From Sphingomonas yabuuchiae (lineage in GTDB: Bacteria; Pseudomonadota; Alphaproteobacteria; Sphingomonadales; Sphingomonadaceae): a DNA stretch of 64,000 nucleotides. Below the pieces are notes generated by a model that saw nothing but the letters and a program-made list of their open reading frames with translations, was not told where the DNA came from and did no database searches. The translations under genes and the position numbers were made by a program. Location: positions 62,001 through 126,000 of the forward strand of contig NZ_JACHNX010000009.1 in the NCBI RefSeq assembly GCF_014199595.1. The letters are read 5' to 3'. Positions within the stretch are counted from its first letter, which is position 1; the number at the start of each line of letters is the position of its first letter. Of the stretch, positions 45,797 through 55,574 are shown in pieces.

Positions 45797-47100
45797 CGCC
45801 GGGTCTGATGATCGCCGCGCCCGCCTCGGGCACCGGCAAGACGACGGTGATGCTGGGCCTGCTCCGCGCGTTTCGCGACGCGGGGCTGGCCGTGCAGCCG
45901 TTCAAGAGCGGCCCCGACTATATCGACCCCGCCTTCCACCGTGCGGCCTGCGGGCGGGCATCGTTCAATCTCGACGGCTGGGCGATGCCGGCGACGCTGC
46001 TCGATACGCTGGGGCAGCGAGGGGCGGATGCCGAGCTGGTGCTGGCGGAAGGTTCGATGGGTCTGTTCGACGGCGTCGCCAAGCCGGGCGCAACCGGCAT
46101 GGGCAGCAGTGCCGAGACGGCCAGGCGCATGGGCTGGCCGGTGATCCTGGTCATCGACGTATCGGGACAGGCGCAATCGGCGGCGGCGACCGCGCTGGGC
46201 TTTGCGCGCTACGATCCCGAATTGCGGGTGGCGGGCGTCATCCTCAACCGGGTGGCGAGCCCGCGTCATGAGCGGCTGGCGAAGCTGGGTTTCGAGGAGA
46301 TCGGCCTGCCGGTCTTCGGCGCGCTGCCCCGGCGCGGCGACCTGGTCCTGCCCGAGCGGCATCTGGGGCTGGTGCAGGCGGTCGAGCATCCCGAACTCGA
46401 CCGGCTGATCGGCGACTATGCGGCGTTTCTGGCGGCGCATGTCGATCTGGAGGCGGTTCGCGCGGCGGCCTATGCCAGGCCCGTCACGCCTGCGTCCGGC
46501 ACCCTGCCGCCACCGCCCGCGCAGCGGATCGCGCTGGCGCAGGATGCGGCCTTTTCCTTTGTTTATCCGCATATGCTGGAGGGCTGGCGCGCAGGCGGGG
46601 CGGAGATATTGCCCTTCTCGCCGCTCGCCGACGAAGCCCCCGATGCCTCGGCCGATCTGGTCTGGCTGCCCGGCGGCTATCCCGAGCTTCATGCCGGACG
46701 ACTGGCGGCGGCGGAGACGTTCCGCGCCGGTCTCGCCGCCCATGCCGCGACCAAGCCGATCCATGGCGAGTGCGGTGGCTATATGGCGTTGGGCGAGGCG
46801 CTGATCGATGCGGAGGGTGTCAGCCACCGCATGGCCGGTCTGCTCGGCCTCGTGACCAGCTATGCCAAGCGCAAGATGCATCTCGGCTATCGCCGCGCGA
46901 CCCTGCTCGGCGAGGTGGCCGGGATGCCCGAGGGCGCGGTGCTGGGCGGGCATGAATTTCATTACTCGACCGTGCTCGAACAGCCCGATGCAGCCCTTGC
47001 CCATGTCGTGGATGCGCAAGGCGAGGCGGTGCCCGAAACCGGATCGCGGCGGGGGGCTGTGACCGGCACTTTCTTCCATCTGGTGGCGCGTTGGTGGTGA
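45793..47100 (+). CDS. cobB: Hydrogenobyrinic acid a,c-diamide synthase
   Basis: A 435-residue glutamine-dependent amidotransferase. The dethiobiotin-synthetase-like N-domain has [16 protein letters not shown] (9-24), [12 protein letters not shown] and EGSMGLFDG. The C-terminal class I glutaminase has the nucleophile Cys in [11 protein letters not shown] and a later GHEFHYS. It amidates the a and c side chains before cobalt insertion. It overlaps cobM and cobA by a few bases. Confidence 0.96.
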   Translation: MTPGLMIAAPASGTGKTTVMLGLLRAFRDAGLAVQPFKSGPDYIDPAFHRAACGRASFNLDGWAMPATLLDTLGQRGADAELVLAEGSMGLFDGVAKPGATGMGSSAETARRMGWPVILVIDVSGQAQSAAATALGFARYDPELRVAGVILNRVASPRHERLAKLGFEEIGLPVFGALPRRGDLVLPERHLGLVQAVEHPELDRLIGDYAAFLAAHVDLEAVRAAAYARPVTPASGTLPPPPAQRIALAQDAAFSFVYPHMLEGWRAGGAEILPFSPLADEAPDASADLVWLPGGYPELHAGRLAAAETFRAGLAAHAATKPIHGECGGYMALGEALIDAEGVSHRMAGLLGLVTSYAKRKMHLGYRRATLLGEVAGMPEGAVLGGHEFHYSTVLEQPDAALAHVVDAQGEAVPETGSRRGAVTGTFFHLVARWW

Positions 47101-47843
47101 TTGGGGTGGTGAGTGGGGTGGTGAGCGGGTTCGTCTCCCTTGTCGGCGCGGGGCCGGGCGATCCGGAACTGTTGACGCTGAAGGCGGTGCGCTGTCTGGG
47201 CGCGGCCGATGTCGTGCTGTTCGACGATCTCGCCGCCGGGCCGATGCTGAGCCATTGCCGCGCCGACGCCGAACTGATCGCGGTCGGCAAGCGGGCGGGC
47301 CGTACCTCGCCCAAGCAGGGCGAGATCGACCGGCTGCTGGTCGATCACGCGCTGAGCGGCAAGCGCGTCGTCCGGCTGAAGTCCGGCGATCCGGGTATCT
47401 TCGGGCGGCTGGAGGAAGAGATCATCGCCCTGAAGGCCGCCGCCATTCCCTTCGAGATCGTCCCCGGCGTCAGCACGGCGAGCGCGGCGGCGGCGGCGGC
47501 GGGCCTGCCGCTGACCCGGCGGTCCGAGGCGCGGCGGGTGCAGTTCGTGACCGGCCATGACGTCACGGGCGCGCTGCCCGCCGACCGCAACATGGCGGCG
47601 CTGGCGGATGCGGGTGCGACGACCGTGGTGTTCATGCCGAAGCGGACATTCCCCGCGCTGGTCGAGGCGCTGGTCGCCCATGGCCTGTCGCCGGAAACCC
47701 CCGCGCTGATGGCCGAGCATGTCGGCTGCTCCGACCAGCGGCTGACCCGCGCGACGATCGGTGCGCTGGCCGCGCAACTGGCGCAAGGCGTGTCGGACAA
47801 GGCCGCGCTGATCCTCTACGGCCCGCTGATGGAGGATCTGTGA
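47097..47843 (+). CDS. cobA: Uroporphyrinogen-III C-methyltransferase
   Basis: A 248-residue SUMT that makes precorrin-2 from uroporphyrinogen III and SAM, the entry step to the corrin path. Motifs: VSLVGAGPGDPELLTLKA, DVVLFDDL, RLKSGDPGIFGRLEEE and IVPGVSTASAAAAAAGLPLTRR. The start is uncertain: GTG 47097 overlaps the cobB stop, but TTG 47091, GTG 47094 and later GTGs are possible because a GGGGTGGTG repeat runs through this region. No CysG-like siroheme domains are present. Confidence 0.93.
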   Translation: MIGVVSGVVSGFVSLVGAGPGDPELLTLKAVRCLGAADVVLFDDLAAGPMLSHCRADAELIAVGKRAGRTSPKQGEIDRLLVDHALSGKRVVRLKSGDPGIFGRLEEEIIALKAAAIPFEIVPGVSTASAAAAAAGLPLTRRSEARRVQFVTGHDVTGALPADRNMAALADAGATTVVFMPKRTFPALVEALVAHGLSPETPALMAEHVGCSDQRLTRATIGALAAQLAQGVSDKAALILYGPLMEDL

Positions 47844-48604
47844 TCCATCTCGACCTGATCGGCATCGGCACGGGCAACCCCGATCACCTGACCCGCGCGG
47901 CGGAGACGGCGATGCGGAGCGCCGACCTGATTCTGCTGCCGCGCAAGGAAGACAAGGCCGAGCTGATCGACCTGCGCCGCGACATCTGTGCGCAGGTGCT
48001 GGCGGGCACAAGCGTGCAGGTGGTCGAGTTCGACCTGCCGGTACGGGCCGTCGAGGGCGCTTATCTCGATACGGTCGAGCATTGGCACGATGCGATCGCC
48101 GAACGCTGGGCGGCGGAGATCGCGGCGCATCTGCCGCGCGGCGGGCGGGTGGCGCTGCTCGTCTGGGGCGATCCGTCTCTTTACGACAGCACGATCCGGA
48201 TCACGCGGCGGCTGGTCGCGGTGGAGCGGGTCACGGTGGTGCCGGGGATCACCAGCCTGCAACTGCTCTGCGCCGCGCACGCCATTCCGTTCAACGCGGT
48301 CGGCGCGCCGGTGATGGTGACGACCGGGCGCCGCCTGCGCGAGGGCGGCTGGCCCGAGGGAGCGGACAGCGTGGCGGTGATGCTCGACGGCGGCTGTGCG
48401 TTCACCACGCTGGATCAGCCGGATGCGGTGATCTGGTGGGGAGCATATCTCGGCATGGCGCAGGAGGCGGTCGAGGCCGGGCGGCTGGTCGATGTGGCGG
48501 ATCGGATCGTGGCGCGCCGCGCCGAACTGCGGCGGGTCCATGGGTGGATCATGGATGTGTATCTGCTGCGGCGGGGTAGGGATTTGGTGGGGGAGGAGGC
48601 GTGA
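47840..48604 (+). CDS. cobF: Precorrin-6A synthase (deacetylating)
   Basis: A 254-residue methylase that methylates C1 and releases the extruded acetyl group, a step of the aerobic route. Motifs: DLIGIGTGNPDHLTRAA, LILLPRKEDKAELIDLRRDICA, ALLVWGDPSLYDSTIRI and VVPGITSLQLLCAAHAIPFN. GTG 47840 overlaps the cobA stop. It is the last gene of the plus-strand run and is followed by a repeat cluster and convergent cobO. Confidence 0.95.
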   Translation: MIHLDLIGIGTGNPDHLTRAAETAMRSADLILLPRKEDKAELIDLRRDICAQVLAGTSVQVVEFDLPVRAVEGAYLDTVEHWHDAIAERWAAEIAAHLPRGGRVALLVWGDPSLYDSTIRITRRLVAVERVTVVPGITSLQLLCAAHAIPFNAVGAPVMVTTGRRLREGGWPEGADSVAVMLDGGCAFTTLDQPDAVIWWGAYLGMAQEAVEAGRLVDVADRIVARRAELRRVHGWIMDVYLLRRGRDLVGEEA

Positions 48605-48630
48605 TAGAGCCCGTCGTTCTGCCACGCACC

Positions 48631-48800
48631 GCTCCCCTCCCGCAGGCGAGTTGCGGGTCGGCCATGCCCCCGGCATGGCCTGAACGATGCGGGGCATCGT
48701 TCACCCGCAACTGGGCTGGGGGAGGGCCTTGCCCCAAGCCGTGTCGCCCGTGGCTTAGCCCCCACCCCAAACCCCTCCCCCCTGCCGGGAGGAGGGGCTT
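48631..48800. repeat. Composite palindromic repeat between cobF and cobO
   Basis: Several nested hairpins: AGTTGCGGGT with ACCCGCAACT, GGCCATGCCCCCGGCATGGCC, GAACGATGCGGGGCATCGTTC, and a final CCCCTCCCCCCTGCCGGGAGGAGGGGCTT. The last part is the same repeat type that interrupts cobN. It lies between convergent operons and overlaps the cobO stop by one or two bases. Confidence 0.7.
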
Positions 48801-49398
48801 AGAACTCGATCCCTTTCTGTGCCTTCACGCCCTGTTCGCGGAAGGGATGCTTCACCTGCGTCATGTCCGTCACCAGATCCGCCGCCTCGATCAGCGCGTC
48901 GGGCGCATTCCGGCCGGTAATGACGACATGCGTCATCGCGCCTTTGGTCGCCAGCACCTCCAGCACCTCGTCCAACGGCAGATAGTCATAGCGCAGTACA
49001 ATGTTCAGCTCGTCGGCGACGATCAGGTCGTAGGACGGGTCGGCGATCATGCGCTTGACCTCTTCCCACGCGGTGCGCGCGGTGGCGATGTCGCGACTGC
49101 GGTCCTGGGTGTTCCAGGTGAAGCCTTCGCCCATCGCGTGGAAATCCACCTCGGGAAAGCGCGCCAGCACCGCCGCCTCGCCGGTGGTCATCGCGCCCTT
49201 CACGAACTGGACCATGCCCACGCGCATGCCGTGGCCGACCGCACGCATCACCATACCGAGTGCGGCGGTCGTCTTGCCCTTGCCCTTGCCGGTATGGACG
49301 ATGATCAGGCCCTTTTCGGCGTCGCGGGCGGCGACCTTGCTGTCCTGCGCGGCTTTCTTCTTGGCCATGCGCTCGGCATGTTCGGCGTCGGTTCGCAT
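48799..49398 (-). CDS. cobO: Cob(I)yrinic acid a,c-diamide adenosyltransferase
   Basis: A 199-residue CobA/CobO-type adenosyltransferase that attaches the 5'-deoxyadenosyl ligand using ATP. The P-loop is IIVHTGKGKGKTTAALG near residues 32-48. VQFVKGAMTTGE, DLIVADELNIVLRYDYLPLDEVLEVL and TGRNAPDALIEAADLVTDM follow the family. ATG 49398 is preferred over the immediately preceding ATG 49401 on spacing to AGGAG. It overlaps the end of cobP. Confidence 0.95.
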   Translation of the reverse strand: MRTDAEHAERMAKKKAAQDSKVAARDAEKGLIIVHTGKGKGKTTAALGMVMRAVGHGMRVGMVQFVKGAMTTGEAAVLARFPEVDFHAMGEGFTWNTQDRSRDIATARTAWEEVKRMIADPSYDLIVADELNIVLRYDYLPLDEVLEVLATKGAMTHVVITGRNAPDALIEAADLVTDMTQVKHPFREQGVKAQKGIEF

Positions 49399-49922
49399 CA
49401 TTTCTCTCCTGAAAGCCGCAAGGGTAGCCCCGCCACTACCAGATCGGTCGCATCGCACACCCGCGCCAGCCGCTGGTTGAGCGTGCCTTGCGCATCCCGG
49501 AAGCGCCGGGCGAGCGCATTGTCGGGGACGATGCCGAAGCCGACCTCGTTGCTGACCAGCACCACCGGGCCGGGTGCGTTTGCCAGCGCTGCGACCAGCG
49601 CGTCGCCCGCCGCCGCCAGATCGGCTTCCCCCAGCAACAAATTGGTCAGCCATAGCGTCAGGCAGTCGACCAGCAGCACCCGGTCGGCCCGGCTATGCTC
49701 GGCGACAGCTTCCGGCAGGGCCATGGGCGCTTCGACGGTCATCCAGCGTTCGTCGCGATCGGCCTGGTGCCGGGCGATCCGGTCGCGCATCTCGTCGTCC
49801 CAGGCCTGCGCGGTAGCGATGAAGCAGCCGGTGGGCGTCATCGCTTCGGCCAGCGCCTGCGCATGGCGGCTCTTGCCCGACCGGGCGCCGCCGAGGACCA
49901 ACAGGGTGCGGGGCTTCGTCAT
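49398..49922 (-). CDS. cobP: Cobinamide kinase / cobinamide phosphate guanylyltransferase
   Basis: A 174-residue bifunctional enzyme (CobP, CobU in enterobacteria). The P-loop GGARSGKSRHAQALAE lies near residue 10. FIATAQAWDDEMRDRIARHQADRDERWMTVEAP carries the guanylylated His region, and VLLVDCLTLWLTNLL and LVSNEVGFGIVPDNALARRFRDAQGTLNQ complete the signature. ATG 49922 is chosen; a longer frame to 49985 would overlap cobC. It is divergent from cobC with only 27 bases between start codons. Confidence 0.95.
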   Translation of the reverse strand: MTKPRTLLVLGGARSGKSRHAQALAEAMTPTGCFIATAQAWDDEMRDRIARHQADRDERWMTVEAPMALPEAVAEHSRADRVLLVDCLTLWLTNLLLGEADLAAAGDALVAALANAPGPVVLVSNEVGFGIVPDNALARRFRDAQGTLNQRLARVCDATDLVVAGLPLRLSGEK

Positions 49923-49949
49923 GCCGGTCCGCATCGCGGGAGCGGGCCG

Positions 49950-50939
49950 ATGACGCAAGCCCAAATGGCGGCGCTGACCCATCATGGCGGCCGGATCGAT
50001 GCGGCCAGGGCGCTGTTCCCGAACGCGCCCGGCTCATGGCTGGATCTTTCGACAGGGATCAACCCGGTGCCCTGGACCCCGCCCGAGGGGCTGGAGGTCG
50101 ATCCCGCCCCCTTGCCGGATCGCAGCGCGCTGGCCCATCTGGAAGCACAGGCGGCGGCGCATTTCGGCGTCGCGGCGGAGCGGGTGGCGGCGGTACCGGG
50201 CAGCGAGATGGCGCTTCGCCTGTTGCCGCTGCTGGGCGTGCCGCAGCCGATCGTCGCGGTTCGCCCGAGCTATGGCACCCACGGCGCGGTCGCCTCTGCG
50301 CGGGTCGATCAGTCCGTGCTGGACGATTGGGCGGGGCGGGCGGGCAGCCTGCTGATCGCCAATCCCAACAATCCCGATGGCGTCTATCGCTCGCCCGAGC
50401 GATTGGCCCGGCTGGCGGCGGCGCAAGCACGGGCGGGGGGCTGGCTGATCCTGGACGAGGCCTTTGCCGATGCGATGCCGGGAAGCGGCTTCGACGGCGG
50501 CGATCAGGTCGTGGTGCTGCGGTCCTTCGGCAAGTTCTTCGGGCTGGCCGGGGTGCGGCTGGGCTTCGTCATGGCCGCGCCGGAGATATTGGCGCGGCTG
50601 CGCGACCTGCTGGGGGACTGGCCGGTGTCGGCGCATGCGATCAGCTGGGGCAGCGCGGCCTATGCCGATCGCGCATGGATCGCGGCGACCCGGATCGCTT
50701 TGGTCGAACGGGCGGCGGCGTTGGATGCGGTGCTGGCGCGTCATGGCCTGATCGCGCGCGGGGCCTGTCCGCTGTTCCGCATGGTCGAGACGCCGGAGGC
50801 GGCCGTCATCTTCCGGCGATTGGCGGCGGCGGGCATATTGATCCGGCCCTTCGCCGATGCGCCGGAACGACTGCGCTTCGGCGTGCCCGCTGTGGCCGCG
50901 GATCTCGAACGATTGGATGAGGCGTTGCGGCATGGCTGA
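49950..50939 (+). CDS. cobC: Threonine-phosphate decarboxylase-like aminotransferase
   Basis: A 329-residue class I/II PLP enzyme, CobC of the P. denitrificans naming (CobD of Salmonella), which contributes the aminopropanol arm. DLSTGINPVPW, IANPNNPDGVY, LDEAFADAMPGSG and the Schiff-base Lys in VVLRSFGKFFGLAGVRLGF are clear. It overlaps cobD by 8 bases. Confidence 0.93.
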   Translation: MTQAQMAALTHHGGRIDAARALFPNAPGSWLDLSTGINPVPWTPPEGLEVDPAPLPDRSALAHLEAQAAAHFGVAAERVAAVPGSEMALRLLPLLGVPQPIVAVRPSYGTHGAVASARVDQSVLDDWAGRAGSLLIANPNNPDGVYRSPERLARLAAAQARAGGWLILDEAFADAMPGSGFDGGDQVVVLRSFGKFFGLAGVRLGFVMAAPEILARLRDLLGDWPVSAHAISWGSAAYADRAWIAATRIALVERAAALDAVLARHGLIARGACPLFRMVETPEAAVIFRRLAAAGILIRPFADAPERLRFGVPAVAADLERLDEALRHG

Positions 50940-51870
50940 TCCGGTGGCGCTGGTGGCGCTGGCGCTCGATGCCACGATCGGCTGGCCGGACCGGCTTTAT
51001 GCGCGCGTCGGCCATCCGGTGGGGGCGTTTGCACGGTTCCTGAATCTGGCCGAACGGCTGGGCAACTCCCCCAACCGGTCCGAGGGCGTTCGGCGCGGGC
51101 TGGGTGTCGTGACCATGATCCTCCTGATCGCCCTGACCGGCGGGATGGCATGGGGGCTCGACCATGCGGCGCATATGTGGCTCGGCCGCTGGAGCTGGAT
51201 CGCCAGCGCCGTGCTGGCCTGGCCCGCCCTCGCGCAGCGGAGCCTGTATGTCCATGTCCGGCCCGTGGCCGATGCGCTGCTGCGCGGCGACCTGCCCGCC
51301 GCCCGAGCACTGGTCGCGCGGGTGGTAGGACGCGATACCGGGCGGCTGGACCAGGCGGGCGTATCGCGCGCCGCGATCGAGACGCTGGCGGAGAGCTTTT
51401 GCGACGGCATCGTCGCGCCGCTCTTCTGGCTGCTGCTGCTCGGGCTGCCGGGGGTGTGGATGTACAAGGCGATCAACACCGCCGACAGCATCATCGGGCA
51501 CAAGGAACCGCGCTGGCGGGCGTTCGGCTGGGCGGCGGCGCGGATCGACGACGGGGCGAACTGGGTGCCGGCGCGGATCGCCGGATTGCTGGTCTGCCTG
51601 GCGGGAGCGGGCGGCTGGGCGGTGATGAAGCGCGACGCGCGCGCCCATGCCTCGCCCAATGCGGGCTGGCCCGAGGCGGGGATGGCCGGGGCGCTGGGCG
51701 TCGCGCTGGCCGGGCCCGTCGCCTATGACGGCGTGACCCAGATCAAGCCGTGGATCGGACGCGAAGGGCGGGCCGCTTCGCCGAAGGACATCGTGACCGC
51801 CCTGCAAATCTATGCACGCGCCTGCCTGCTGCTCTGGGTGATCGCGGGGAGTGTCGCATGGCTGGCGTGA
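50932..51870 (+). CDS. cobD: Adenosylcobinamide-phosphate synthase CobD/CbiB
   Basis: A 312-residue membrane protein that joins aminopropanol (phosphate) to the adenosylcobyric acid side chain. Several hydrophobic segments alternate with conserved loops: [90 protein letters not shown] (each split by short breaks here). Start ATG 50932 lies within the end of cobC and the stop within cobQ. Confidence 0.95.
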   Translation: MADPVALVALALDATIGWPDRLYARVGHPVGAFARFLNLAERLGNSPNRSEGVRRGLGVVTMILLIALTGGMAWGLDHAAHMWLGRWSWIASAVLAWPALAQRSLYVHVRPVADALLRGDLPAARALVARVVGRDTGRLDQAGVSRAAIETLAESFCDGIVAPLFWLLLLGLPGVWMYKAINTADSIIGHKEPRWRAFGWAAARIDDGANWVPARIAGLLVCLAGAGGWAVMKRDARAHASPNAGWPEAGMAGALGVALAGPVAYDGVTQIKPWIGREGRAASPKDIVTALQIYARACLLLWVIAGSVAWLA

Positions 51871-53312
51871 TGATCCAGGGCACCGGCTCGGACGTGGGCA
51901 AGTCGGTGCTGGTGGCGGGGCTGTGCCGCGCCTTCGCCAATCGCGGGCTGCGCGTTCGTCCCTTCAAGCCGCAGAATATGAGCAACAACGCCGCCGCCAC
52001 GCCCGATGGCGGCGAGATCGGGCGGGCGCAGGCGACCCAGGCGATGGCGGCGCGGGTGCCCGCCCATGTCGACATGAACCCGGTGCTGCTGAAGCCGCAG
52101 GGCGACCGCACCTCGCAACTGATCGTCCGCGGACAGGTGCGGGGGATGCTGCCAGCATCGAAGTGGCGCGAGGGGCGGATCGGGCTGCTTCCCGAGGTGG
52201 TCGACTGCTATCGCCGCCTGGAGACGCAGTGCGATCTCGTGATCGTCGAGGGCGCCGGGTCGCCCGCCGAGGTCAACCTGCGCAGCGGCGACATCGCCAA
52301 TATGGGCTTTGCCCGCGCGGCGAATGTGCCGGTGGTGCTGGCGGGCGATATCGACAGGGGCGGAGTGATCGCGTCCCTGGTCGGCACCAAGGCGGTGATT
52401 GCGCCCGAGGACGCCGCGATGATCCGGGGTTTCCTAGTCAACAAGTTTCGCGGCGATCCGGCGCTGTTCGCCGATGGCATGGGCGTGATCGCCGAGCATA
52501 CCGGCTGGCATTCGCTGGGCTTGATCCCCTGGCTGGCGGACGCCGCGCGACTGCCCAGCGAGGATGCGGTCGTTCTGGAGCGGAGCCGTACGGGCGCCGG
52601 GGGGCGGGTGGTCATCGCCTGTCCGATCACGCCGCGCATCGCCAATTTCGACGATCTCGATCCGCTGCGCCTGGAGCCGCAGGTCGATCTGGTCATGGTC
52701 CGCCCCGGCGAGCCGATCCCCGACGCCGCGATGATCGTGCTGGCGGGGTCGAAGGCGACCATCGCCGACCTGGCCTTTATCCGCGAGCAAGGTTGGGACA
52801 TCGACATCGCCGCGCATGTCCGGCGCGGGCGGCCGGTGCTGGGCTTGTGCGGCGGATATCAGATGCTGGGCCGCTCGGTCGCCGACCCCGACGGGATCGA
52901 AGGGCCTGCGGGACGTGTCGAAGGGCTGGGGCTGCTCGACGTGGAGACCGTGCTCACCGGCGAGAAGACCGTGCGGCCGGTGACGGGCGAGGCGCTTGGC
53001 GCGTCCTTCTCGGGTTATGAAATCCATCTCGGGCGCACCAGCGGCCCCGATACGGCGCGGCCGGTCGGCCATCTCGCCGATGGCCGGGCGGAGGGGGCGA
53101 TCCGCGCCGACGGGCTGGTCGCGGGCAGCTATGTCCATGGCCTGCTTGGGCAGGCGGGGCAGCGTGCGGCGTGGCTGGCGCTGATCGGCGTGGCGGGGCA
53201 GGGGCCGGATCACCGCGCCGATGTCGACGCCGCGCTCGACGCCATCGCCGCCGTGCTGGAGGCGCATGTCGATTGCGACGCGCTGCTGCGGATCGCTCAG
53301 GGCAGGACGTAA
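51858..53312 (+). CDS. cobQ: Cobyric acid synthase
   Basis: A 484-residue glutamine amidotransferase that amidates the b, d, e and g side chains. Walker [21 protein letters not shown] (5-24). [23 protein letters not shown] follows, then the class I glutaminase with Cys in [11 protein letters not shown] and [14 protein letters not shown] 51858 is preferred over 51870 by comparison with family N-termini. The 3' end overlaps convergent cobS by 16 bases. Confidence 0.96.
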   Translation: MAGVMIQGTGSDVGKSVLVAGLCRAFANRGLRVRPFKPQNMSNNAAATPDGGEIGRAQATQAMAARVPAHVDMNPVLLKPQGDRTSQLIVRGQVRGMLPASKWREGRIGLLPEVVDCYRRLETQCDLVIVEGAGSPAEVNLRSGDIANMGFARAANVPVVLAGDIDRGGVIASLVGTKAVIAPEDAAMIRGFLVNKFRGDPALFADGMGVIAEHTGWHSLGLIPWLADAARLPSEDAVVLERSRTGAGGRVVIACPITPRIANFDDLDPLRLEPQVDLVMVRPGEPIPDAAMIVLAGSKATIADLAFIREQGWDIDIAAHVRRGRPVLGLCGGYQMLGRSVADPDGIEGPAGRVEGLGLLDVETVLTGEKTVRPVTGEALGASFSGYEIHLGRTSGPDTARPVGHLADGRAEGAIRADGLVAGSYVHGLLGQAGQRAAWLALIGVAGQGPDHRADVDAALDAIAAVLEAHVDCDALLRIAQGRT

Positions 53313-54013
53313 AGGACGGCGGCGAGGAGCAGCGCGGTTTCGGTCAGCTCGATCCCTGCGCCATGTACGTCGCCCGTCACCCCGCCCAGCTTGCGCCGAA
53401 ACCAGAGCGACAGCGCCAGGATGACGAGCGGTGCGGTCGCCAGCGGCGGATAGAACAGGCCCAGTGCAAGGGCTGCGAGTATCCAGCCGATCATGTCGGC
53501 CGGCCGCACCGCGCGGGCGACCATCGCACCGAGCCCTCCAGGGCGTAAGGGCGTCAACAGCCGCGCCCAGACTAGCGGCCCGATCCGCGCCGCCGCCGGG
53601 ATCAGCGCGACCATCGGCCATGCCTTGGGGGGCAAGGCATGAAGCAGCACCAGCTTGGCGAGCAACTGCATCGCCAGCGCGACCACGCCGAAGCTGCCGA
53701 TATGCGGATCGGCCATCACCGCCAGCAAGCGCGACCGATCGCCATGCGCCGCGCCCAGCCCGTCGGACAGGTCGGCCAGCCCATCCAGATGCAGCGCCCC
53801 CGTCGCCCAGACCCAGGCGACCAGTGCCGCCAACGCGCCCGTCCACGGGTCGATGCGCACACCCAGCCAGCCTGCGCCCGCGACGATGATTCCGATGACC
53901 AGCCCCGCCACCGGGTAGAGCCGGATGGCCCGTGCGAAATCTGCTTCGTCAGCCTCGACGCGCGGCATAGGCAGGCGGGTCAGGAAGCCCAGCGCGACGA
54001 TCAGTGCCTTCAT
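53297..54013 (-). CDS. cobS: Adenosylcobinamide-GDP ribazoletransferase
   Basis: A 238-residue inner-membrane cobalamin synthase (CobV in P. denitrificans), joining adenosylcobinamide-GDP with alpha-ribazole. [11 protein letters not shown] at the start, [40 protein letters not shown] with the metal-binding Asp-rich motif, and [18 protein letters not shown] near the end are diagnostic. About five hydrophobic segments. It overlaps the phosphatase gene by 4 bases. Confidence 0.95.
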   Translation of the reverse strand: MKALIVALGFLTRLPMPRVEADEADFARAIRLYPVAGLVIGIIVAGAGWLGVRIDPWTGALAALVAWVWATGALHLDGLADLSDGLGAAHGDRSRLLAVMADPHIGSFGVVALAMQLLAKLVLLHALPPKAWPMVALIPAAARIGPLVWARLLTPLRPGGLGAMVARAVRPADMIGWILAALALGLFYPPLATAPLVILALSLWFRRKLGGVTGDVHGAGIELTETALLLAAVLYVLP

Positions 54014-54567
54014 GCGGTCGCCAGCCCCGTCACCTGCGCGCTGCGCGGCGTGCCGTCCCACACCTCCAGCGTGACCAGCGCGGCATAGGGCAGCGCGAAC
54101 GACCATGTCGCGCGCAGGTCGAACCCGCACAAGACATGCAACGCCGCGCGGATCGCGCCGCCATGGGTGACGACCAGTGTCGGTTCGGGCGGCAGTTCGG
54201 CGATGGCCGTACGGACGCGCGAAACCAGATCGGACCAGCGCTCGCCGCTCGGCGGGGGCGCGGCATCAGGGTCATCCCAGAAGCGGGCCAGCGCCTCCGG
54301 CTCGATGTCCCCCGCCGCCAGCCCGTCCCAGTCCCCGAAATCCAGTTCCCGCCAACGCGGATCGATCTCGGCCGGACCGATCGCCTCGGCACAGGCGCGC
54401 GCGCGCGACAGGTCGGAGGCGATGCGGCGGGTGACGTCCAGCCCATCCGCCCGCGCGACACAGGCCGCGATGCCCCCGGCCGTGGCCGGGCTGTCGGTTC
54501 GCCCCAGCATCCGCCCCGTCAGTTCGGGCTCGCCGTGACGGAGCAGATGCAGGCGAAAGCCGGTCAC
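54010..54567 (-). CDS. Histidine phosphatase, probable alpha-ribazole phosphatase
   Basis: A 185-residue member of the histidine phosphatase superfamily. The phospho-His lies in HLLRHGEPELTGRMLGRTDSP near residue 11, the conserved Arg in SDLSRARACAEAIG, RELDFGDWDGL is the Glu region, and the second His is in LVVTHGGAIRAALH. Context between cobT and cobS points to dephosphorylation of alpha-ribazole phosphate or of the phosphorylated cobalamin (the enterobacterial CobC role). Overlaps of 4 bases on both sides. Confidence 0.9.
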   Translation of the reverse strand: MTGFRLHLLRHGEPELTGRMLGRTDSPATAGGIAACVARADGLDVTRRIASDLSRARACAEAIGPAEIDPRWRELDFGDWDGLAAGDIEPEALARFWDDPDAAPPPSGERWSDLVSRVRTAIAELPPEPTLVVTHGGAIRAALHVLCGFDLRATWSFALPYAALVTLEVWDGTPRSAQVTGLATA

Positions 54568-55574
54568 GCGCCCGCGATGCCCGCCTCGGCAAAGGTCGCC
54601 ATGCCGTCATGCGCCGCGATCGCGGAACGGATGACCTGCACCGCGACCGCCGCGCCGCTCGCCTCGCCCAGCCGCATGCCCAGCGACAGGATCGGCTCCA
54701 GCCCCAGCCGGGCGAGCAGCAGGACATGGCCCGGCTCGGCCGAACAATGGCCCGACAGGCAATGTGCGCTGATCGCCGGATTGGCATGGGCCAGCGGCGC
54801 GATGGCGGCGGTGCCGATAAAGCCGTCGAGCACGACCGGAATCCGCTTGTGCCGCGCGGCCAGCACCGCGCCCGCCATCGCCGCGATCTCGCGCCCGCCC
54901 AGGCGGCGCAGGATTTCGAAGGCGCTGGTCAGATGCTCGCGGTGCAGTGCGAGGCCCTCGGCCACTACCGCCGCCTTGCGCTGAACGCCCTGCGCATCGA
55001 CCCCCGTGCCCGGCCCGACCCACAGGGCCGGGCCGCCCCCGAAGCTGGCGGCGGCAAGCGCGGCGGCGGCGGTGCTGTTGCCGATTCCCATTTCGCCCAG
55101 CACGAGAAGGTCGGCCTCGCCCACCGCCTCGGCCCCGCTGGACAGCGCGCTCAGGCACTCTTCCTCGGTCATCGCGGGAGCGGTCGTGAAGTCGGCGGTC
55201 GGTCGGTCGAGGTCGAGCGGCACCACGGCCAGTTCCAGCCCTGCCGCCGCTGCCAGCGCATTGATCGCGGCCCCTCCGGCGGCGAAATTGGCGACCATCA
55301 GCTCCGTCACCTCGGCCGGAAAAGCGCTGACCCCGCGCGCGGTGACGCCGTGATTGCCCGCGAAGATGACCACGCGGCCGCGCTCGATCCGGGGCCGCTC
55401 GACGCCCTGCCATCCGGCGAGGAAGATCGCGATGTCCTCCAGGCGGCCCAGCGAACCCGGCGGCTTGGTCAACTGGCCTTGTCGCGCGGTGGCGGCGGCG
55501 CGGGCCTGGTCATCGGGCCGGGGCAGGGTGGCGAGTGCCGTCTCGAACGCGGCGATATCGGGGAAAGCGGTCAT
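54564..55574 (-). CDS. cobT: Nicotinate-nucleotide-DMB phosphoribosyltransferase
   Basis: A 336-residue enzyme (enterobacterial CobT, P. denitrificans CobU) that activates 5,6-dimethylbenzimidazole to alpha-ribazole phosphate. TKPPGSLGRLEDIAIFLAGW, IFAGNHGVTARGVSAFP, EMGIGNSTAAAALAAA and the C-terminal LGMRLGEASGAAVAV are conserved; a catalytic Glu is expected in the final segment. It starts at ATG 55574 and overlaps the DUF1636 stop. BluB, which makes DMB, is not in the window. Confidence 0.96.
   Translation of the reverse strand: MTAFPDIAAFETALATLPRPDDQARAAATARQGQLTKPPGSLGRLEDIAIFLAGWQGVERPRIERGRVVIFAGNHGVTARGVSAFPAEVTELMVANFAAGGAAINALAAAAGLELAVVPLDLDRPTADFTTAPAMTEEECLSALSSGAEAVGEADLLVLGEMGIGNSTAAAALAAASFGGGPALWVGPGTGVDAQGVQRKAAVVAEGLALHREHLTSAFEILRRLGGREIAAMAGAVLAARHKRIPVVLDGFIGTAAIAPLAHANPAISAHCLSGHCSAEPGHVLLLARLGLEPILSLGMRLGEASGAAVAVQVIRSAIAAHDGMATFAEAGIAGA

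Noticed and set aside
49399..49653. Longer cobO starting at 49653
   Set aside because: It lies inside cobP on the same strand; the family start is at the ATGATG near 49398.
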